Assembly (NCBI RefSeq): GCF_003666685.1
Contig: NZ_RCIZ01000004.1
Location: 310,001 to 374,000 of the forward strand
DNA length: 64,000 bases
Source of the DNA: Mesorhizobium sp. YM1C-6-2
GTDB taxonomy: Bacteria > Pseudomonadota > Alphaproteobacteria > Rhizobiales > Rhizobiaceae
Direction: 5' to 3'
The translations under genes and the position numbers were made by a program. A model generated the notes under the pieces. It had not been told where the DNA came from and did no database searches. It worked only from the letters and a program-made list of their open reading frames with translations. Of this stretch, positions 8,378-20,927 are shown piece after piece. Numbering within the stretch: position 1 is the first letter of the stretch; every line of letters starts with the position of its first letter.

Positions 8378-9709
8378 ATGGCGGCGACCTACGATCTCAT
8401 CCTGACAGGCGGCACGGTCGTCAACCATGACGGGCAGGGCGCCCGCGACGTCGGCGTGCGGGACGGCCGCATCGCTGCGATCGGCGATCTCGCCCAGGTC
8501 TCGGCCGGCAGCCGCATCGACTGCCGCGGCCTGCATGTCCTGCCGGGCGTCATCGACAGCCAGGTGCATTTCCGCGAGCCGGGGATGGAGCACAAGGAGG
8601 ACCTGGAGGCAGGTTCCCGCGCGGCCGTGCTGGGCGGCGTCACGGCCGTCTTCGAAATGCCCAACACCAATCCGCTGACGACAAGCGAGGCGGCGCTGGC
8701 CGACAAGCTGCGGCGGGCCACCGGCCGCATGCATTGCGACTTCGCCTTCTGGGTCGGAGGCACGCGCGAGAACGCCAGGGACGTCGGCGAACTGGAGCGG
8801 CTGCCGGGTGCTGCCGGCATCAAGGTCTTCATGGGCTCGTCCACGGGCGACCTGCTGGTCGAGGACGACGAGGGCGTCGCCTCCATCCTGAGGAACACGC
8901 GCCGCCGCGCCGCCTTCCATTCCGAGGACGAGTTCCGGCTGCGCGAGCGTCTCGGCGAGCGGATCGCCGACGATCCCTCCTCGCATCCCGTCTGGCGCGA
9001 CGAACTGGCGGCGCTCCAGTGCACCGAGCGGCTGGTCCGGATCGCCCGCCAGTCACGCGCCCGCATCCATGTGCTGCACATCTCGACATCGGAGGAGATC
9101 GCCTTCCTCGATGGGCAGAAGGACGTTGCGACCTGCGAGGCGACGCCGCACCATTTGACCCTGTCGGCGGATGACTATGCGCGTCTCGGCACGCTGCTGC
9201 AGATGAACCCGCCGGTTCGCGACAAGCGCCATCGCGACGGCGTCTGGCGCGGCGTCTCGCAGGGCGTCATCGATGTGCTCGGCTCCGATCACGCGCCGCA
9301 CACGTTGGAAGAAAAGGCGAAACCTTATCCGCAGTCGCCTTCCGGCATGCCCGGTGTGCAGACGCTGGTGCCGGTCATGCTCGACCATGTGAACGCTGGC
9401 CGGCTGACGCTGGAACGTTTCGTCGACCTGTCGTGCCACGGGCCGAACCGCATCTTCGGCATGGCCCGCAAGGGCAGGATCGCCGCCGGCTACGACGCGG
9501 ATTTTACTGTCGTCGACATGAAGCGCGCCGAGACGATCACCAACGCGCAGGCCGGTTCCAAGGCCGGCTGGACGCCGTATGACGGCATGCGGGTCACTGG
9601 CTGGCCGGTGGGAACGATCATCCGCGGCAACCGCGTCATGTGGGAAGGCGAGATCGTCACGAAAGGGCAGGGCCGTCCGGTGGAGTTCTCCGAGGCGCTG
9701 CCCCGTTAG
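8378..9709 (+). CDS. pyrC: dihydroorotase
   Basis: A 443-residue amidohydrolase that should cyclise carbamoyl-aspartate to dihydroorotate in pyrimidine synthesis. Family marks: PGVIDSQVHFREPG after strand 1, the carbamylated-lysine region AAGIKVFMGSSTG, the metal histidines in HVLHIS and ATPHHLTLS, and the catalytic aspartate in GSDHAPH. The first histidine of the usual HxH metal pair is Gln here (QVH). I recall this as a feature of a rhizobial subfamily, so it may not mean inactivity. The open frame begins at 8195, but the ATG at 8378 fits the family start MAATYDLILTGG. It ends overlapping the convergent SRPBCC gene. An allantoinase-like role is the alternative. Confidence 0.82.
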   Translation: MAATYDLILTGGTVVNHDGQGARDVGVRDGRIAAIGDLAQVSAGSRIDCRGLHVLPGVIDSQVHFREPGMEHKEDLEAGSRAAVLGGVTAVFEMPNTNPLTTSEAALADKLRRATGRMHCDFAFWVGGTRENARDVGELERLPGAAGIKVFMGSSTGDLLVEDDEGVASILRNTRRRAAFHSEDEFRLRERLGERIADDPSSHPVWRDELAALQCTERLVRIARQSRARIHVLHISTSEEIAFLDGQKDVATCEATPHHLTLSADDYARLGTLLQMNPPVRDKRHRDGVWRGVSQGVIDVLGSDHAPHTLEEKAKPYPQSPSGMPGVQTLVPVMLDHVNAGRLTLERFVDLSCHGPNRIFGMARKGRIAAGYDADFTVVDMKRAETITNAQAGSKAGWTPYDGMRVTGWPVGTIIRGNRVMWEGEIVTKGQGRPVEFSEALPR

Positions 9710-10182
9710 CCGGTTCGGCCTTCGCAATAGGCGGCGAGGTTATCGAGCGACGAGGCGAGGCCTGTCGCGTGATCCTCGGCGCTGATGCCTTCAGGCACGT
9801 TCTCGCAGACGATCGACACCTCGGTGCCGTCGGCGGCCGGCTCCAGCTTCCACGTCATCGTCATGACGCCGGCAAAGGCCGGGTCGTCGGATTCGAACGC
9901 GAAGCGCTGCACGACCTCGCTGTCCGCTGCCAGCCGCACGAATTCCCCCTCGACGGTATCGGCATCCTCGGAGGATTTTCCGACGGTGGAGCGGTCGGGC
10001 GCGTCGTAGGTCAGGGTCATGCGGTAGCGGCCGCCGGGCTTCGGCTCGAAATGTTCGATATGGCCGGTCATGCCGGCCGGCGGCAGCCAGGCGACAAGCG
10101 CTTGCGGGTCGACGAAAGCCCGGTAGACCGCAGCCGGCGGCGCCTTGATCAGGCGCGAGGCGCGGTCGGTACGGCCGGCCAC
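9706..10182 (-). CDS. SRPBCC (AHSA1-like) protein
   Basis: A 158-residue protein of the START/SRPBCC helix-grip fold, in the activator-of-Hsp90-ATPase-like branch. Typical features are the opening ASRLIKAPPAAVYRAFVDPQ, the motif FEPKPGGRYRMTLTYDAPD and the closing GLASSLDNLAAY. These proteins bind hydrophobic ligands in a cavity; the ligand here is unknown. It starts with GTG at 10182, one base after the stop of the upstream exported-protein gene, so both are likely co-transcribed. Its stop overlaps the pyrC stop on the other strand. Confidence 0.82.
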   Translation of the reverse strand: MAGRTDRASRLIKAPPAAVYRAFVDPQALVAWLPPAGMTGHIEHFEPKPGGRYRMTLTYDAPDRSTVGKSSEDADTVEGEFVRLAADSEVVQRFAFESDDPAFAGVMTMTWKLEPAADGTEVSIVCENVPEGISAEDHATGLASSLDNLAAYCEGRTG

Positions 10183-10183
10183 C

Positions 10184-10984
10184 TTACTCTCCCGCGACGA
10201 AGAACGCCCAGCGCCCGTCCGGCGTGATGCCGACGCGGTAGAAGATGTAGGTGCCGAACTGCTTCATGTCCTCGAGGTCGCCGGCGGTGACGATCTTGAA
10301 GAGCTCGACCTTCTGCCTGGCGTCGAGCTTGTCGAGCGGGATGCCGAAGAAATAGGGCCAGACGTAGATCTCGTTCGGCGTACCCGCTTCGAGATGCACG
10401 AAGCCGGCATTCAGCACCTCTTCGAGGATGGCGAGGAGTTCCTGCCCGTCCGGATCGCCGGACAGCCCCTTGAGGAAGTCGATCGGGTCGCCTTCGATCT
10501 CGCCGAAGGAGAGCTGGACCATGCCGTTGCCCATGCCGAGCAGGGGCCGCAGCTTCTCGATCTCGCCGCTCTTGGCCGCTTCGACGAGCAGGTCGTGCAT
10601 GCGCCTGACGGGCTCCGGCAGTCGGTCGAGATTGTAGACGATTTCCGGAAGCGGACCGTTCTCGTCGATCTCCGGCCGGGCGATATCGTTTTGCTCGCCC
10701 TGCTCGCCGTCGAGATCCTCCGGTTCGAGGGAGGCTGGCGGCGACACCGTCTCGCCTGGGATCGGGATGCCGGGCGCGGTCGGGTCTGCCTCCGGCGGTA
10801 TGGGCGTCGTCGTTGGCGGCGGCAGGTTCTCCCGGCCGATCTCGCTCAGTGCGAGGGCAGGGCCGGCGGCAAGCAGCGAGGCGAGGCCCGAGGCCGCAAA
10901 CCAGACGAGTGCCAGCCAGACGGGCGCGCGCCCCCTGCGGGACGTACGCGGTTGCTGCCGCGCTGTTCTAGGATGCATAGTCAT
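10184..10984 (-). CDS. exported conserved protein of unknown function
   Basis: A 266-residue protein with a long N-terminal export signal: an Arg-rich start, the hydrophobic core APVWLALVWFAASGLASLLA and a cleavage site near ALA-LS at about residue 46. A Pro/Glu-rich linker (about residues 50-105) follows, and then a folded domain with DRLPEPVRRMHDLLVEAAK and YVWPYFFGIPLDKLDARQKV. I recognise it as the kind of conserved protein seen in rhizobia but cannot name a function. A good ribosome-binding site (GGAG, 5 bases from ATG 10984) supports the start. It lies directly upstream of the SRPBCC gene. Confidence 0.7.
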   Translation of the reverse strand: MTMHPRTARQQPRTSRRGRAPVWLALVWFAASGLASLLAAGPALALSEIGRENLPPPTTTPIPPEADPTAPGIPIPGETVSPPASLEPEDLDGEQGEQNDIARPEIDENGPLPEIVYNLDRLPEPVRRMHDLLVEAAKSGEIEKLRPLLGMGNGMVQLSFGEIEGDPIDFLKGLSGDPDGQELLAILEEVLNAGFVHLEAGTPNEIYVWPYFFGIPLDKLDARQKVELFKIVTAGDLEDMKQFGTYIFYRVGITPDGRWAFFVAGE

Positions 10985-11054
10985 TTCTCTCCGGCGTCGC
11001 TCCGACCGAATCCAGCCCCGGGCCGTTCGATCAAGGAACGCCCGGGCACGGGAG

Positions 11055-11312
11055 TCAATGCCGCGACAACTCCGGCATGAATTCCCCGGCGATGACGCGG
11101 TCGCGCATGCGTTCGATCAGCGAAAGCACGGCTGCCTCTCCGCTGGCGCGCAGCAACTCGCCGAGCGCGGTGGCGAGCGCCGCTTCGGCGATGATCTCCG
11201 GCTCGATGCCGGCCGAAAGTCCGTCGGCCCAAGCCTCGCAGTGGTTTTCCTCCGCGGTCAGCCGTTTTTCTTCCCTGACCAGCGCGTCGAGGTCGGTGAA
11301 GCCATGTGCCAT
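11055..11312 (-). CDS. small conserved protein of unknown function
   Basis: An 85-residue acidic, mostly helical protein (AHGFTDLDALVREEKRLTAE; ALGELLRASGEAAVLSLIER). No signal peptide, membrane helix or known motif is visible. The ATG at 11312 is preferred because an AAGGGTGG purine stretch precedes it; the frame extends to a TTG at 11333. Codon use resembles the neighbours, which favours a real gene, but the function is unknown. Confidence 0.55.
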   Translation of the reverse strand: MAHGFTDLDALVREEKRLTAEENHCEAWADGLSAGIEPEIIAEAALATALGELLRASGEAAVLSLIERMRDRVIAGEFMPELSRH

Positions 11313-11450
11313 GCCAGAATTCCACCCTTTCAAGCGGTGAACCGAGCGTTTCGGTCCAACTTGATATGTCCCTTTAATGTCCCGTTAAGCTTCGTAGCAC
11401 AGCCGAGCCCCGATGTACGCCCCTGGCATGGCCGAAAAGTTAACCGCCTG

Positions 11451-11825
11451 TTAATTCCCGTAGCGGGCCGCGAGGTCGCGGGCAAGGTTCTCGCCTTCGA
11501 CCGTGTAGCGGCTGATCGCCTCGGTCGCGGAAGCCGTGCATTTCGTATAGGTGCTCTCGAACGAGCGATAGCCGCGGTTGAAGCTGGCGATGAAGCGGGC
11601 GCGCCGCTCCGGATCCGGATTTTCGGCGGCGAGCAGCCTTTCCATCGTCTGGCGCCACTGGTCGCCCTTGTCGCCGCAGAGATTGCGCAGGAAATGCAGC
11701 GATCCCATCACCTCGGCGATGCGCAGCAGCCCCGCCTCGTAGGGCGCCTCGGCTGCCGCCGGGCGCGCCAACGCCATCGGAGCGATCAACGCCATTACCA
11801 TGAATATGGAAGCAACCCGCCGCAT
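11451..11825 (-). CDS. TIGR02301 family periplasmic protein
   Basis: A 124-residue secreted protein. The signal peptide MRRVASIFMVMALIAPMALA is followed by a likely cleavage at AAA-EAP. The mature part has YEAGLLRIAEVMGSLHFLRN, a pair of cysteines (NLCGDKG and YTKCTASA) and FNRGYRSFESTY, which together match the alphaproteobacterial TIGR02301 family of unknown function. The ATG at 11825 is required to include the signal sequence. It is followed upstream by the NUDIX gene on the same strand with a 91-base gap, so co-transcription is possible. Confidence 0.82.
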   Translation of the reverse strand: MRRVASIFMVMALIAPMALARPAAAEAPYEAGLLRIAEVMGSLHFLRNLCGDKGDQWRQTMERLLAAENPDPERRARFIASFNRGYRSFESTYTKCTASATEAISRYTVEGENLARDLAARYGN

Positions 11826-11916
11826 GCGCCCTTGTGGCGAAACAATTTGACTGCCGCAAGGCGGTTTTTCGAGGTGGCGTCGGCCTGTCCCGCCCCTTGA
11901 CGGCCAGGGAGGGCGT

Positions 11917-12312
11917 TTACTTGGCGAGCAGTCCGCGCCCGACCTCCAGCACCGAATCCAGGATCGGCAGGGCCTCCATCTCGGCCAGCGTGTAAAAACT
12001 CGCCTCGGCGGCATCGTCGGCCGCCACCGGCTGGCCGCCGGCGTAGCGGCCGAAGAAGACCTGCAGGTCGTAGTCGAATTCGTCGCCCTCCGCCCGGACG
12101 AGCACCAGCGGCGAAAGCTCGTGCACGGCGAGGCCTGTCTCCTCGGCGAGTTCGCGCCGCGCGGCTTCCTCAAGCGTCTCGCCCGTTTCGACGCGCCCGC
12201 CGGGGAAGGCGTAGTAGCCGAGCGAGGGGGCGCGGCCGCGCAGCACGAGCAGCAGCCGGTCGTCATGCTGCAGGGCGACGGAGACGGCGGGAAGGATCTT
12301 TCGTGCGGTCAT
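11917..12312 (-). CDS. NUDIX hydrolase
   Basis: A 131-residue nucleoside-diphosphate-X hydrolase. The Nudix box is complete: GGRVETGETLEEAARRELAE followed by ETGL, giving Gx5Ex7REUxEExGU with the magnesium-binding glutamates. The rest (PAVSVALQHDDRLLLVLRGR; FYTLAEMEALPIL) fits the small ADP-ribose/MutT-like branch. The substrate is not evident. The ATG at 12312 is preferred over an upstream ATG at 12372, which would add an unconserved 20-residue leader. It is divergent from the YedK gene, with about 95 bases between. Confidence 0.85.
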   Translation of the reverse strand: MTARKILPAVSVALQHDDRLLLVLRGRAPSLGYYAFPGGRVETGETLEEAARRELAEETGLAVHELSPLVLVRAEGDEFDYDLQVFFGRYAGGQPVAADDAAEASFYTLAEMEALPILDSVLEVGRGLLAK

Positions 12313-12406
12313 CTGTCCATGTCGGGCGGTTTTCCACCGGCCAAGCTTGCCGGGCGGGATTCCAGCCTCCACCTTGTGCCTGACGAATCGAGAGGCATCA
12401 AAGAAA

Positions 12407-13168
12407 ATGTGCGGCCGTTTCTCGCTGACCGCAAAACCGCAGGAGCTGGAAGAGTTCTTCGCGCTCGTCGGCGTCGAGGATTTTCCTGCGCGTTACAACA
12501 TCGCTCCGACGCAGCCGATCCTGCTGGTGATCGCGGCCGGCAGCAGGTCCGAGCCCGGCTCGAACCTGCCGGACCGCCGCGCCATGCTGGCCCGCTGGGG
12601 GCTGATCCCCGCCTGGACGAAGGACCCCAAGGCCCTGCCGGCCCATTTCAACGCGCGTTCGGAGACGGCGGCCGAGAAGGCGTCGTTCAAGACCGCGATC
12701 CGCCATCGCCGCGTGCTGATCCCTGCCTCGGGCTTCTACGAATGGCGTCGCACCGGCGACAAGCGCTCGCAGGCCTACTGGATAAGACCGAAGCGTGGCG
12801 GCATCGTCGCCTTCGGCGGGCTTATGGAGACCTATTCGGAGCCGGGCGGATCGGAGATCGACACCGCCGCGATCCTGACCACCGCAGCGAGCGGCGACAT
12901 CGCCCATATCCACGACCGCATGCCGGTGATGATCAGGCCCGAGGACTTCGAGGCCTGGCTCGACTGCCGGACGCGGGAGCCGCGCGACGTCGCCCATCTG
13001 ATGCGCACGCCGGAGGAGGGGTTCTTCGAAGCGGTCCCGGTCTCGGACCGGGTGAACAAGGTGGCCAACGCCGGACCGGATCTGCAGGACCGCGTCGAGC
13101 CCGCGGCGGCGATCAGGGCGCCAGAAAAAACAAAGCCCGGCGAAGCCGGGCAACTTACGCTTTTCTAA
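12407..13168 (+). CDS. yedK: SOS response-associated protein YedK/HMCES
   Basis: A 253-residue SRAP-domain protein that traps abasic sites in single-stranded DNA through a stable bond from its N-terminal cysteine. The mature protein starts Met-Cys-Gly-Arg-Phe, placing Cys2 where the family needs it, which fixes the start at ATG 12407. Other active-site features are FNARSETA (Asn/Arg/Glu), ASGFYEWRR and the histidine in IAHIHDRMPV. Length is normal. The 3' end of the coding sequence contains a stem-loop that reads as a terminator for the opposite strand. No LexA box was identified upstream. Confidence 0.9.
   Translation: MCGRFSLTAKPQELEEFFALVGVEDFPARYNIAPTQPILLVIAAGSRSEPGSNLPDRRAMLARWGLIPAWTKDPKALPAHFNARSETAAEKASFKTAIRHRRVLIPASGFYEWRRTGDKRSQAYWIRPKRGGIVAFGGLMETYSEPGGSEIDTAAILTTAASGDIAHIHDRMPVMIRPEDFEAWLDCRTREPRDVAHLMRTPEEGFFEAVPVSDRVNKVANAGPDLQDRVEPAAAIRAPEKTKPGEAGQLTLF
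13122..13151 (-). terminator. Rho-independent terminator inside the yedK 3' end
   Basis: On the minus strand, GCCCGGC-TTC-GCCGGGC (13151-13135) is a perfect 7-bp GC stem closed by a UUCG-like loop, followed by a T-rich run (TTTGTTTTTTCT, to 13122). This is a textbook intrinsic terminator for the small gene at 13230-13379, placed within the last codons of yedK on the opposite strand. Confidence 0.75.
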
Positions 13169-13229
13169 GCGTTCCTGGTGTCGTTCACAGGCGCGCCGCG
13201 CCCATGCCTCCCGAAGCGCGTCGGGACTT

Positions 13230-13379
13230 TCAGGCCGCCTTGGCGGTTTTTGTGGGCTTCTTCTTCGGCGCGCAGATCAGCGCCGCGACGATCGCGGCCG
13301 GGCCGATGGCGCGATAGTGCTTGGTGAGCGACGAGGGCTTCATCGCGGCTCGTTCGGCTTCGCTCTTCTTGGTGGACAT
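13230..13379 (-). CDS. small basic protein of unknown function
   Basis: A 49-residue Lys/Ala-rich protein. The start MSTKKSEAERAAMKPSS is followed by a short hydrophobic stretch (AIGPAAIVAALICAP) and a basic tail KKKPTKTAKAA, so it may be a membrane-associated peptide. The ATG at 13379 is preferred because GGGAAGAG precedes it by a few bases; the frame extends upstream to 13499. A strong minus-strand terminator downstream (13151-13122) supports it being a real transcription unit. No function recognised. Confidence 0.55.
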   Translation of the reverse strand: MSTKKSEAERAAMKPSSLTKHYRAIGPAAIVAALICAPKKKPTKTAKAA

Positions 13380-13818
13380 TTCTCTCTTCCCTGAAGTCAT
13401 GGTCGTCGTAGGCGAGGCTTGGACATGGTGATCCAATGGGACCAAAACGTGACAAGCGCCGGATTTCCCGCCTTCTCCCCCCAGTTGATGTCCGGACATG
13501 TTTAAGAGAATCTTACGATTTCAACGCCCTAGCGCTTTCATTCATATAATGAGTCCGGTCTGCAACACTCCGTAATTACGGCATGTATCTGCGATTTGCC
13601 GCCTCTGTTGCTTCCTGGTTACAAATCGGAAGCGTTGTTTGGCGGCCGGGCTTGACGCGGGCGGCCGCAGGGCGCGATAACCCACCCAATGAAAACGCCT
13701 TTTGCCATTCGCGGCATTTGCATTATTGGCTAGCGCCTGCGCTGGTCCGGTCGTTTTCGCCTTCTTCTCAAAAAGACAGCCAAACGCCCAGGCCAGCAGG
13801 CCTTGGGGAAGTTAATCG
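13380..13818. other. intergenic region upstream of cysS
   Basis: 439 bases between divergent units. The middle (13500-13600) is relatively AT-rich and probably holds the promoters of the small minus-strand gene and of cysS. I found no clear -35/-10 pair, tRNA, T-box or other riboswitch. An open frame at 13583-13861 runs through it, but its codon use is unlike the neighbours. Confidence 0.4.
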
Positions 13819-15251
<1,433 letters not shown>

Positions 15252-15255
<4 letters not shown>

Positions 15256-15635
15256 TCGACCATGCAGGCATCAACGTCAGCGACTGGGACAAGGCGAAGG
15301 CCTTCTACGACGCGGCGTTCGCCGCGATCGGCGCGAAGCTGCTCATGACGGTGCCGGAGCAATATACCGGCGGCGTGAAGGTCGGCGGCTACGGGCGCGA
15401 GAAGCCAGACTTCTGGCTGCACGAGAAGAAGGAAACCGGTCCCGGCCGGCACTATGCCTTCGTCGCGCGCAACCGCGCCGAAGTCGATGCCTTTTATGCC
15501 GCCGCGCTGGCGGCGGGCGGCAAGGACAACGGCGCGCCCGGCATACGCGCGCATTACCATCCAGACTATTACGGCGCCTTCGTCATCGACCCCGACGGCA
15601 ACAATGTCGAAGCCGTCTGCCACAAGCCGGAGTGA
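15252..15635 (+). CDS. VOC (glyoxalase/bleomycin-resistance fold) protein
   Basis: A 127-residue vicinal-oxygen-chelate protein built of two βαβββ units. The opening [20 protein letters not shown] and the closing [19 protein letters not shown] carry the His and Glu expected as metal ligands. Members range from lyases to resistance proteins; the substrate is unknown. Translation is coupled to cysS through the ATGA overlap. Confidence 0.85.
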
Positions 15636-15666
15636 GCGATTTCAATGCGTTGCGCCCGCCGCATGA

Positions 15667-18761
<3,095 letters not shown>

Positions 18762-18774
18762 GGCGGCGAGCCGG

Positions 18775-18808
18775 TTGATCCATCAGCCGGAACTGCTTGA
18801 TCCATCAG
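18775..18808. repeat. 12-bp direct repeat between cimA and rarD
   Basis: TTGATCCATCAG occurs at 18775-18786 and again at 18797-18808, 22 bases apart. It lies just after the cimA stop and before the rarD start. It could be a duplication scar or a paired protein-binding site; nothing else supports either. Confidence 0.6.
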
Positions 18809-18853
18809 AAGTTTGAAATGGTCTTCTGGCGGCGGGCGCATCATATCGGCGCG

Positions 18854-19798
18854 ATGAGCGCCGAGTCAGCCGCCTCCGCAGCGACAAAGCCGGAGACACC
18901 CGACAACTCCGCCTCGCGCGGTCTCCTGTTTGCCCTGTCGGCTTACGGGCTGTGGGGCGTGATGCCGCTTTTCCTGAAACTGGTCGACCATATTCCGGCG
19001 GTCGAAGTGGTCGCGCACCGCATCATCTGGTCGGTGCCGATCGCGGGCGCGGTGCTGCTGGCGCTCGGACGCACGTCGGACATAAAGGCGGCGTTGCGCT
19101 CGCCGCGCACGCTGGCGCTGGCTGCGCTGACAGCCTCGCTGATCACGGTCAACTGGGGCATCTATGTCTGGGCGATCGCCGTGGACCGCACGGTCGAGGC
19201 CGCGCTCGGCTATTACATCAACCCGCTGATGTCGATCGCAATGGGTGCGGCGCTTCTTGGCGAGAAGCTCTCGCCCGTCCAGGTTGCTGCAGTGGGTCTC
19301 GCCATCGTCGCCGTCGGTGTGCTGACCGTCGAGGCCGGCGGCTTGCCATGGGTTTCGCTGGCTCTGGCGAGCACGTTTGCGGTTTACGGCTTTCTGCGCA
19401 AGACGCTGCCGATCGGCCCGAGCCAGGGTTTTTTCCTCGAGGTGCTGCTTCTGACCGTTCCCTCGCTCGCCTATCTCGTCTGGCTTTCTGTGGGAGGCGA
19501 GGGGCATTTCGTGCCGTCGCAGCCCGAAAACATGGTGCTTCTCGTGCTCTGCGGGCCTGCGACCGCCGTACCGCTGATACTCTTCGGCTTCGGCGCCAAG
19601 CTGCTGCGCTACTCCACGATCGGTATCATGCAGTACATCTCGCCGACCATCGTGTTCCTGATCGCGGTCTTTGTTTTCCGCGAGCCGCTGGGTGCTTCGA
19701 GGATGATCGCCTTTGCCCTGATCTGGGCAGCGCTCGCCCTCTATTCATGGTCGATGTTCTCCCGCCGCGCGCAAAGCAGGCCGCCGCCGATCAACTGA
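18854..19798 (+). CDS. rarD: EamA-family transporter RarD
   Basis: A 314-residue drug/metabolite-transporter superfamily protein with ten predicted membrane helices. The RarD-type start is plain: GLLFALSAYGLWGVMPLFLK, then AHRIIWSVPIAGAVLL and GYYINPLMSIAMGAALLGE. The last helices include MQYISPTIVFLIAVFVF. Its substrate is unknown (chloramphenicol sensitivity gave the name). ATG 18854 was chosen over an in-frame ATG at 18797 because RarD proteins begin close to this point. It follows cimA by 92 bases and probably shares its transcript. Confidence 0.87.
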   Translation: MSAESAASAATKPETPDNSASRGLLFALSAYGLWGVMPLFLKLVDHIPAVEVVAHRIIWSVPIAGAVLLALGRTSDIKAALRSPRTLALAALTASLITVNWGIYVWAIAVDRTVEAALGYYINPLMSIAMGAALLGEKLSPVQVAAVGLAIVAVGVLTVEAGGLPWVSLALASTFAVYGFLRKTLPIGPSQGFFLEVLLLTVPSLAYLVWLSVGGEGHFVPSQPENMVLLVLCGPATAVPLILFGFGAKLLRYSTIGIMQYISPTIVFLIAVFVFREPLGASRMIAFALIWAALALYSWSMFSRRAQSRPPPIN

Positions 19799-19943
19799 TG
19801 TCGGGGCCGGGCGCTCGGCGAACCGGCAAGCAGCGGCAATCGACAGTTACCCGTGAGTTGCATTCACGGCCGCAGGCGGCACGTGGATGAAATCGTCATG
19901 CCGGTACGTTAACCTCAGGATGGGCTCTCCAGGAGGTCAAGCC

Positions 19944-20513
19944 ATGCAGACCCGTATCATGAAACTGGCAGCTTCAGCATTTCTCGTCATGCCGCTGCTT
20001 GCAGCACCGGCCTTTACCGCAGGCGGTGGAGGCGGAGACGGTGGGGGAACCGGCGGCGGTGGAGGCGGCGGCGGTGGCGGCCAGAACCAATGCATGAAAG
20101 GCAAGGTCTGGAACAAGAAGACCAAGAAATGCGTCAACGCGCAGCGTGGCGCCGTCGATGACGACAGCCTCTATGCAGCCGGCCGCTACCTTGCCGAGCA
20201 GGGCCGCTATGGCGAGGCGATCACCATCCTCAGCCTTGCCGCCGACAAGACCGACCCGCGCATCCTGAACTATCTCGGCTATTCGCATCGCAAGGCTGGC
20301 CGCGTCACGGTCGGCCTCGGCTACTACCAGGAGGCGCTGCGGCAGAATCCCGACTACACGCTGGTGCGCGAATATATGGGCGAGGCCTATCTGCAGCAGG
20401 GCAATGTCGACGCGGCGCGCGAGCAGTTGACCGAGATCGAGAAACGGTGCGGCAAGGGTTGCGAGGAATACGCGCTGCTGGCGAAGCAGATAGACGACTA
20501 TCTCAAGAGCTGA
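19944..20513 (+). CDS. exported TPR protein with Gly-rich linker
   Basis: A 189-residue periplasmic protein. A signal peptide (KLAASAFLVMPLLAAPAFTA) is followed by a run of about 25 mostly glycine residues, a short CMKGKVWNKKTKKCV segment with two cysteines, and then tetratricopeptide repeats from about residue 75 (YAAGRYLAEQGRYGEAITIL; NYLGYSHRKAGR; REYMGEAYLQQGNVDAAREQ). TPRs mediate protein contacts; the partner is unknown. The strong AGGAGG site 7 bases before ATG 19944 fixes the start. A hairpin follows at 20535-20563. Confidence 0.8.
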   Translation: MQTRIMKLAASAFLVMPLLAAPAFTAGGGGGDGGGTGGGGGGGGGGQNQCMKGKVWNKKTKKCVNAQRGAVDDDSLYAAGRYLAEQGRYGEAITILSLAADKTDPRILNYLGYSHRKAGRVTVGLGYYQEALRQNPDYTLVREYMGEAYLQQGNVDAAREQLTEIEKRCGKGCEEYALLAKQIDDYLKS

Positions 20514-20534
20514 GCTGGGCTCTCGATGACGGAT

Positions 20535-20563
20535 GAAGCGGGGCTGCCTGGCAGCCCCGCTTC
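20535..20563. terminator. GC-rich hairpin between convergent genes
   Basis: GAAGCGGGGCTG / CAGCCCCGCTTC form a perfect 12-bp stem with loop CCTGG. It lies 22 bases after the TPR stop and just before the csbD stop on the other strand, so it could end transcripts from both sides. The following tract (GTTACTT) is only weakly T-rich. Confidence 0.65.
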
Positions 20564-20568
20564 GTTAC

Positions 20569-20772
20569 TTACCAGCCCTGCCGGCCGTACCAGTCGTCGA
20601 TGTCGCGGCGGACGCGGTCCTTCTCGATACCGTAGCGCTCCTGGATCTTGCCTTCGAGCTGATCGCGCTTGCCGGCGATCTGGTCGAGATCGTCGTCCGT
20701 GAGCTTGCCCCACTGCTCCTTGACCTTGCCCTTGAGCTGCTTCCAGTTCCCTTCGACGCGGTTCCAATCCAT
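20569..20772 (-). CDS. CsbD family stress protein
   Basis: A 67-residue hydrophilic protein matching the CsbD fold: MDWNRVEGNWKQLKGKVKEQ, WGKLTDDDLDQIAGKRDQL and the closing VRRDIDDWYGRQGW. Family members accumulate in stress and stationary phase; their molecular role is unknown. A clear AAGGAG site precedes ATG 20772. It lies between two hairpins and is probably monocistronic. Confidence 0.9.
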   Translation of the reverse strand: MDWNRVEGNWKQLKGKVKEQWGKLTDDDLDQIAGKRDQLEGKIQERYGIEKDRVRRDIDDWYGRQGW

Positions 20773-20800
20773 TGTTGTTTCTCCTTGTCTTCGAAATGAA

Positions 20801-20824
20801 AGCCCGCCGCTTGGGCGGCGGGCT
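20801..20824 (-). terminator. Rho-independent terminator after the sugar dehydrogenase gene
   Basis: AGCCCGCCGC (20801-20810) and GCGGCGGGCT (20815-20824) form a perfect 10-bp stem with a 4-base loop. On the minus strand it is followed by TTCATTTCG, a modest T-rich run. It lies downstream of the PQQ-type dehydrogenase gene and upstream of csbD. Confidence 0.65.
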
Positions 20825-20927
20825 TCATGCGGGCGGGAGCCCGGCATCACCTGAGCGGTGACTGGAGAGGAAATGTCGGTCCGCCTGAAAGGTTCCGCCC
20901 TGGGAGCGGCGGAGCGGCGGTCGAAAG

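Noticed and set aside
19937-20137. minus-strand frame with a poly-proline run
   Set aside because: Poly-proline is just the antisense reading of the Gly-rich linker of the exported TPR protein.
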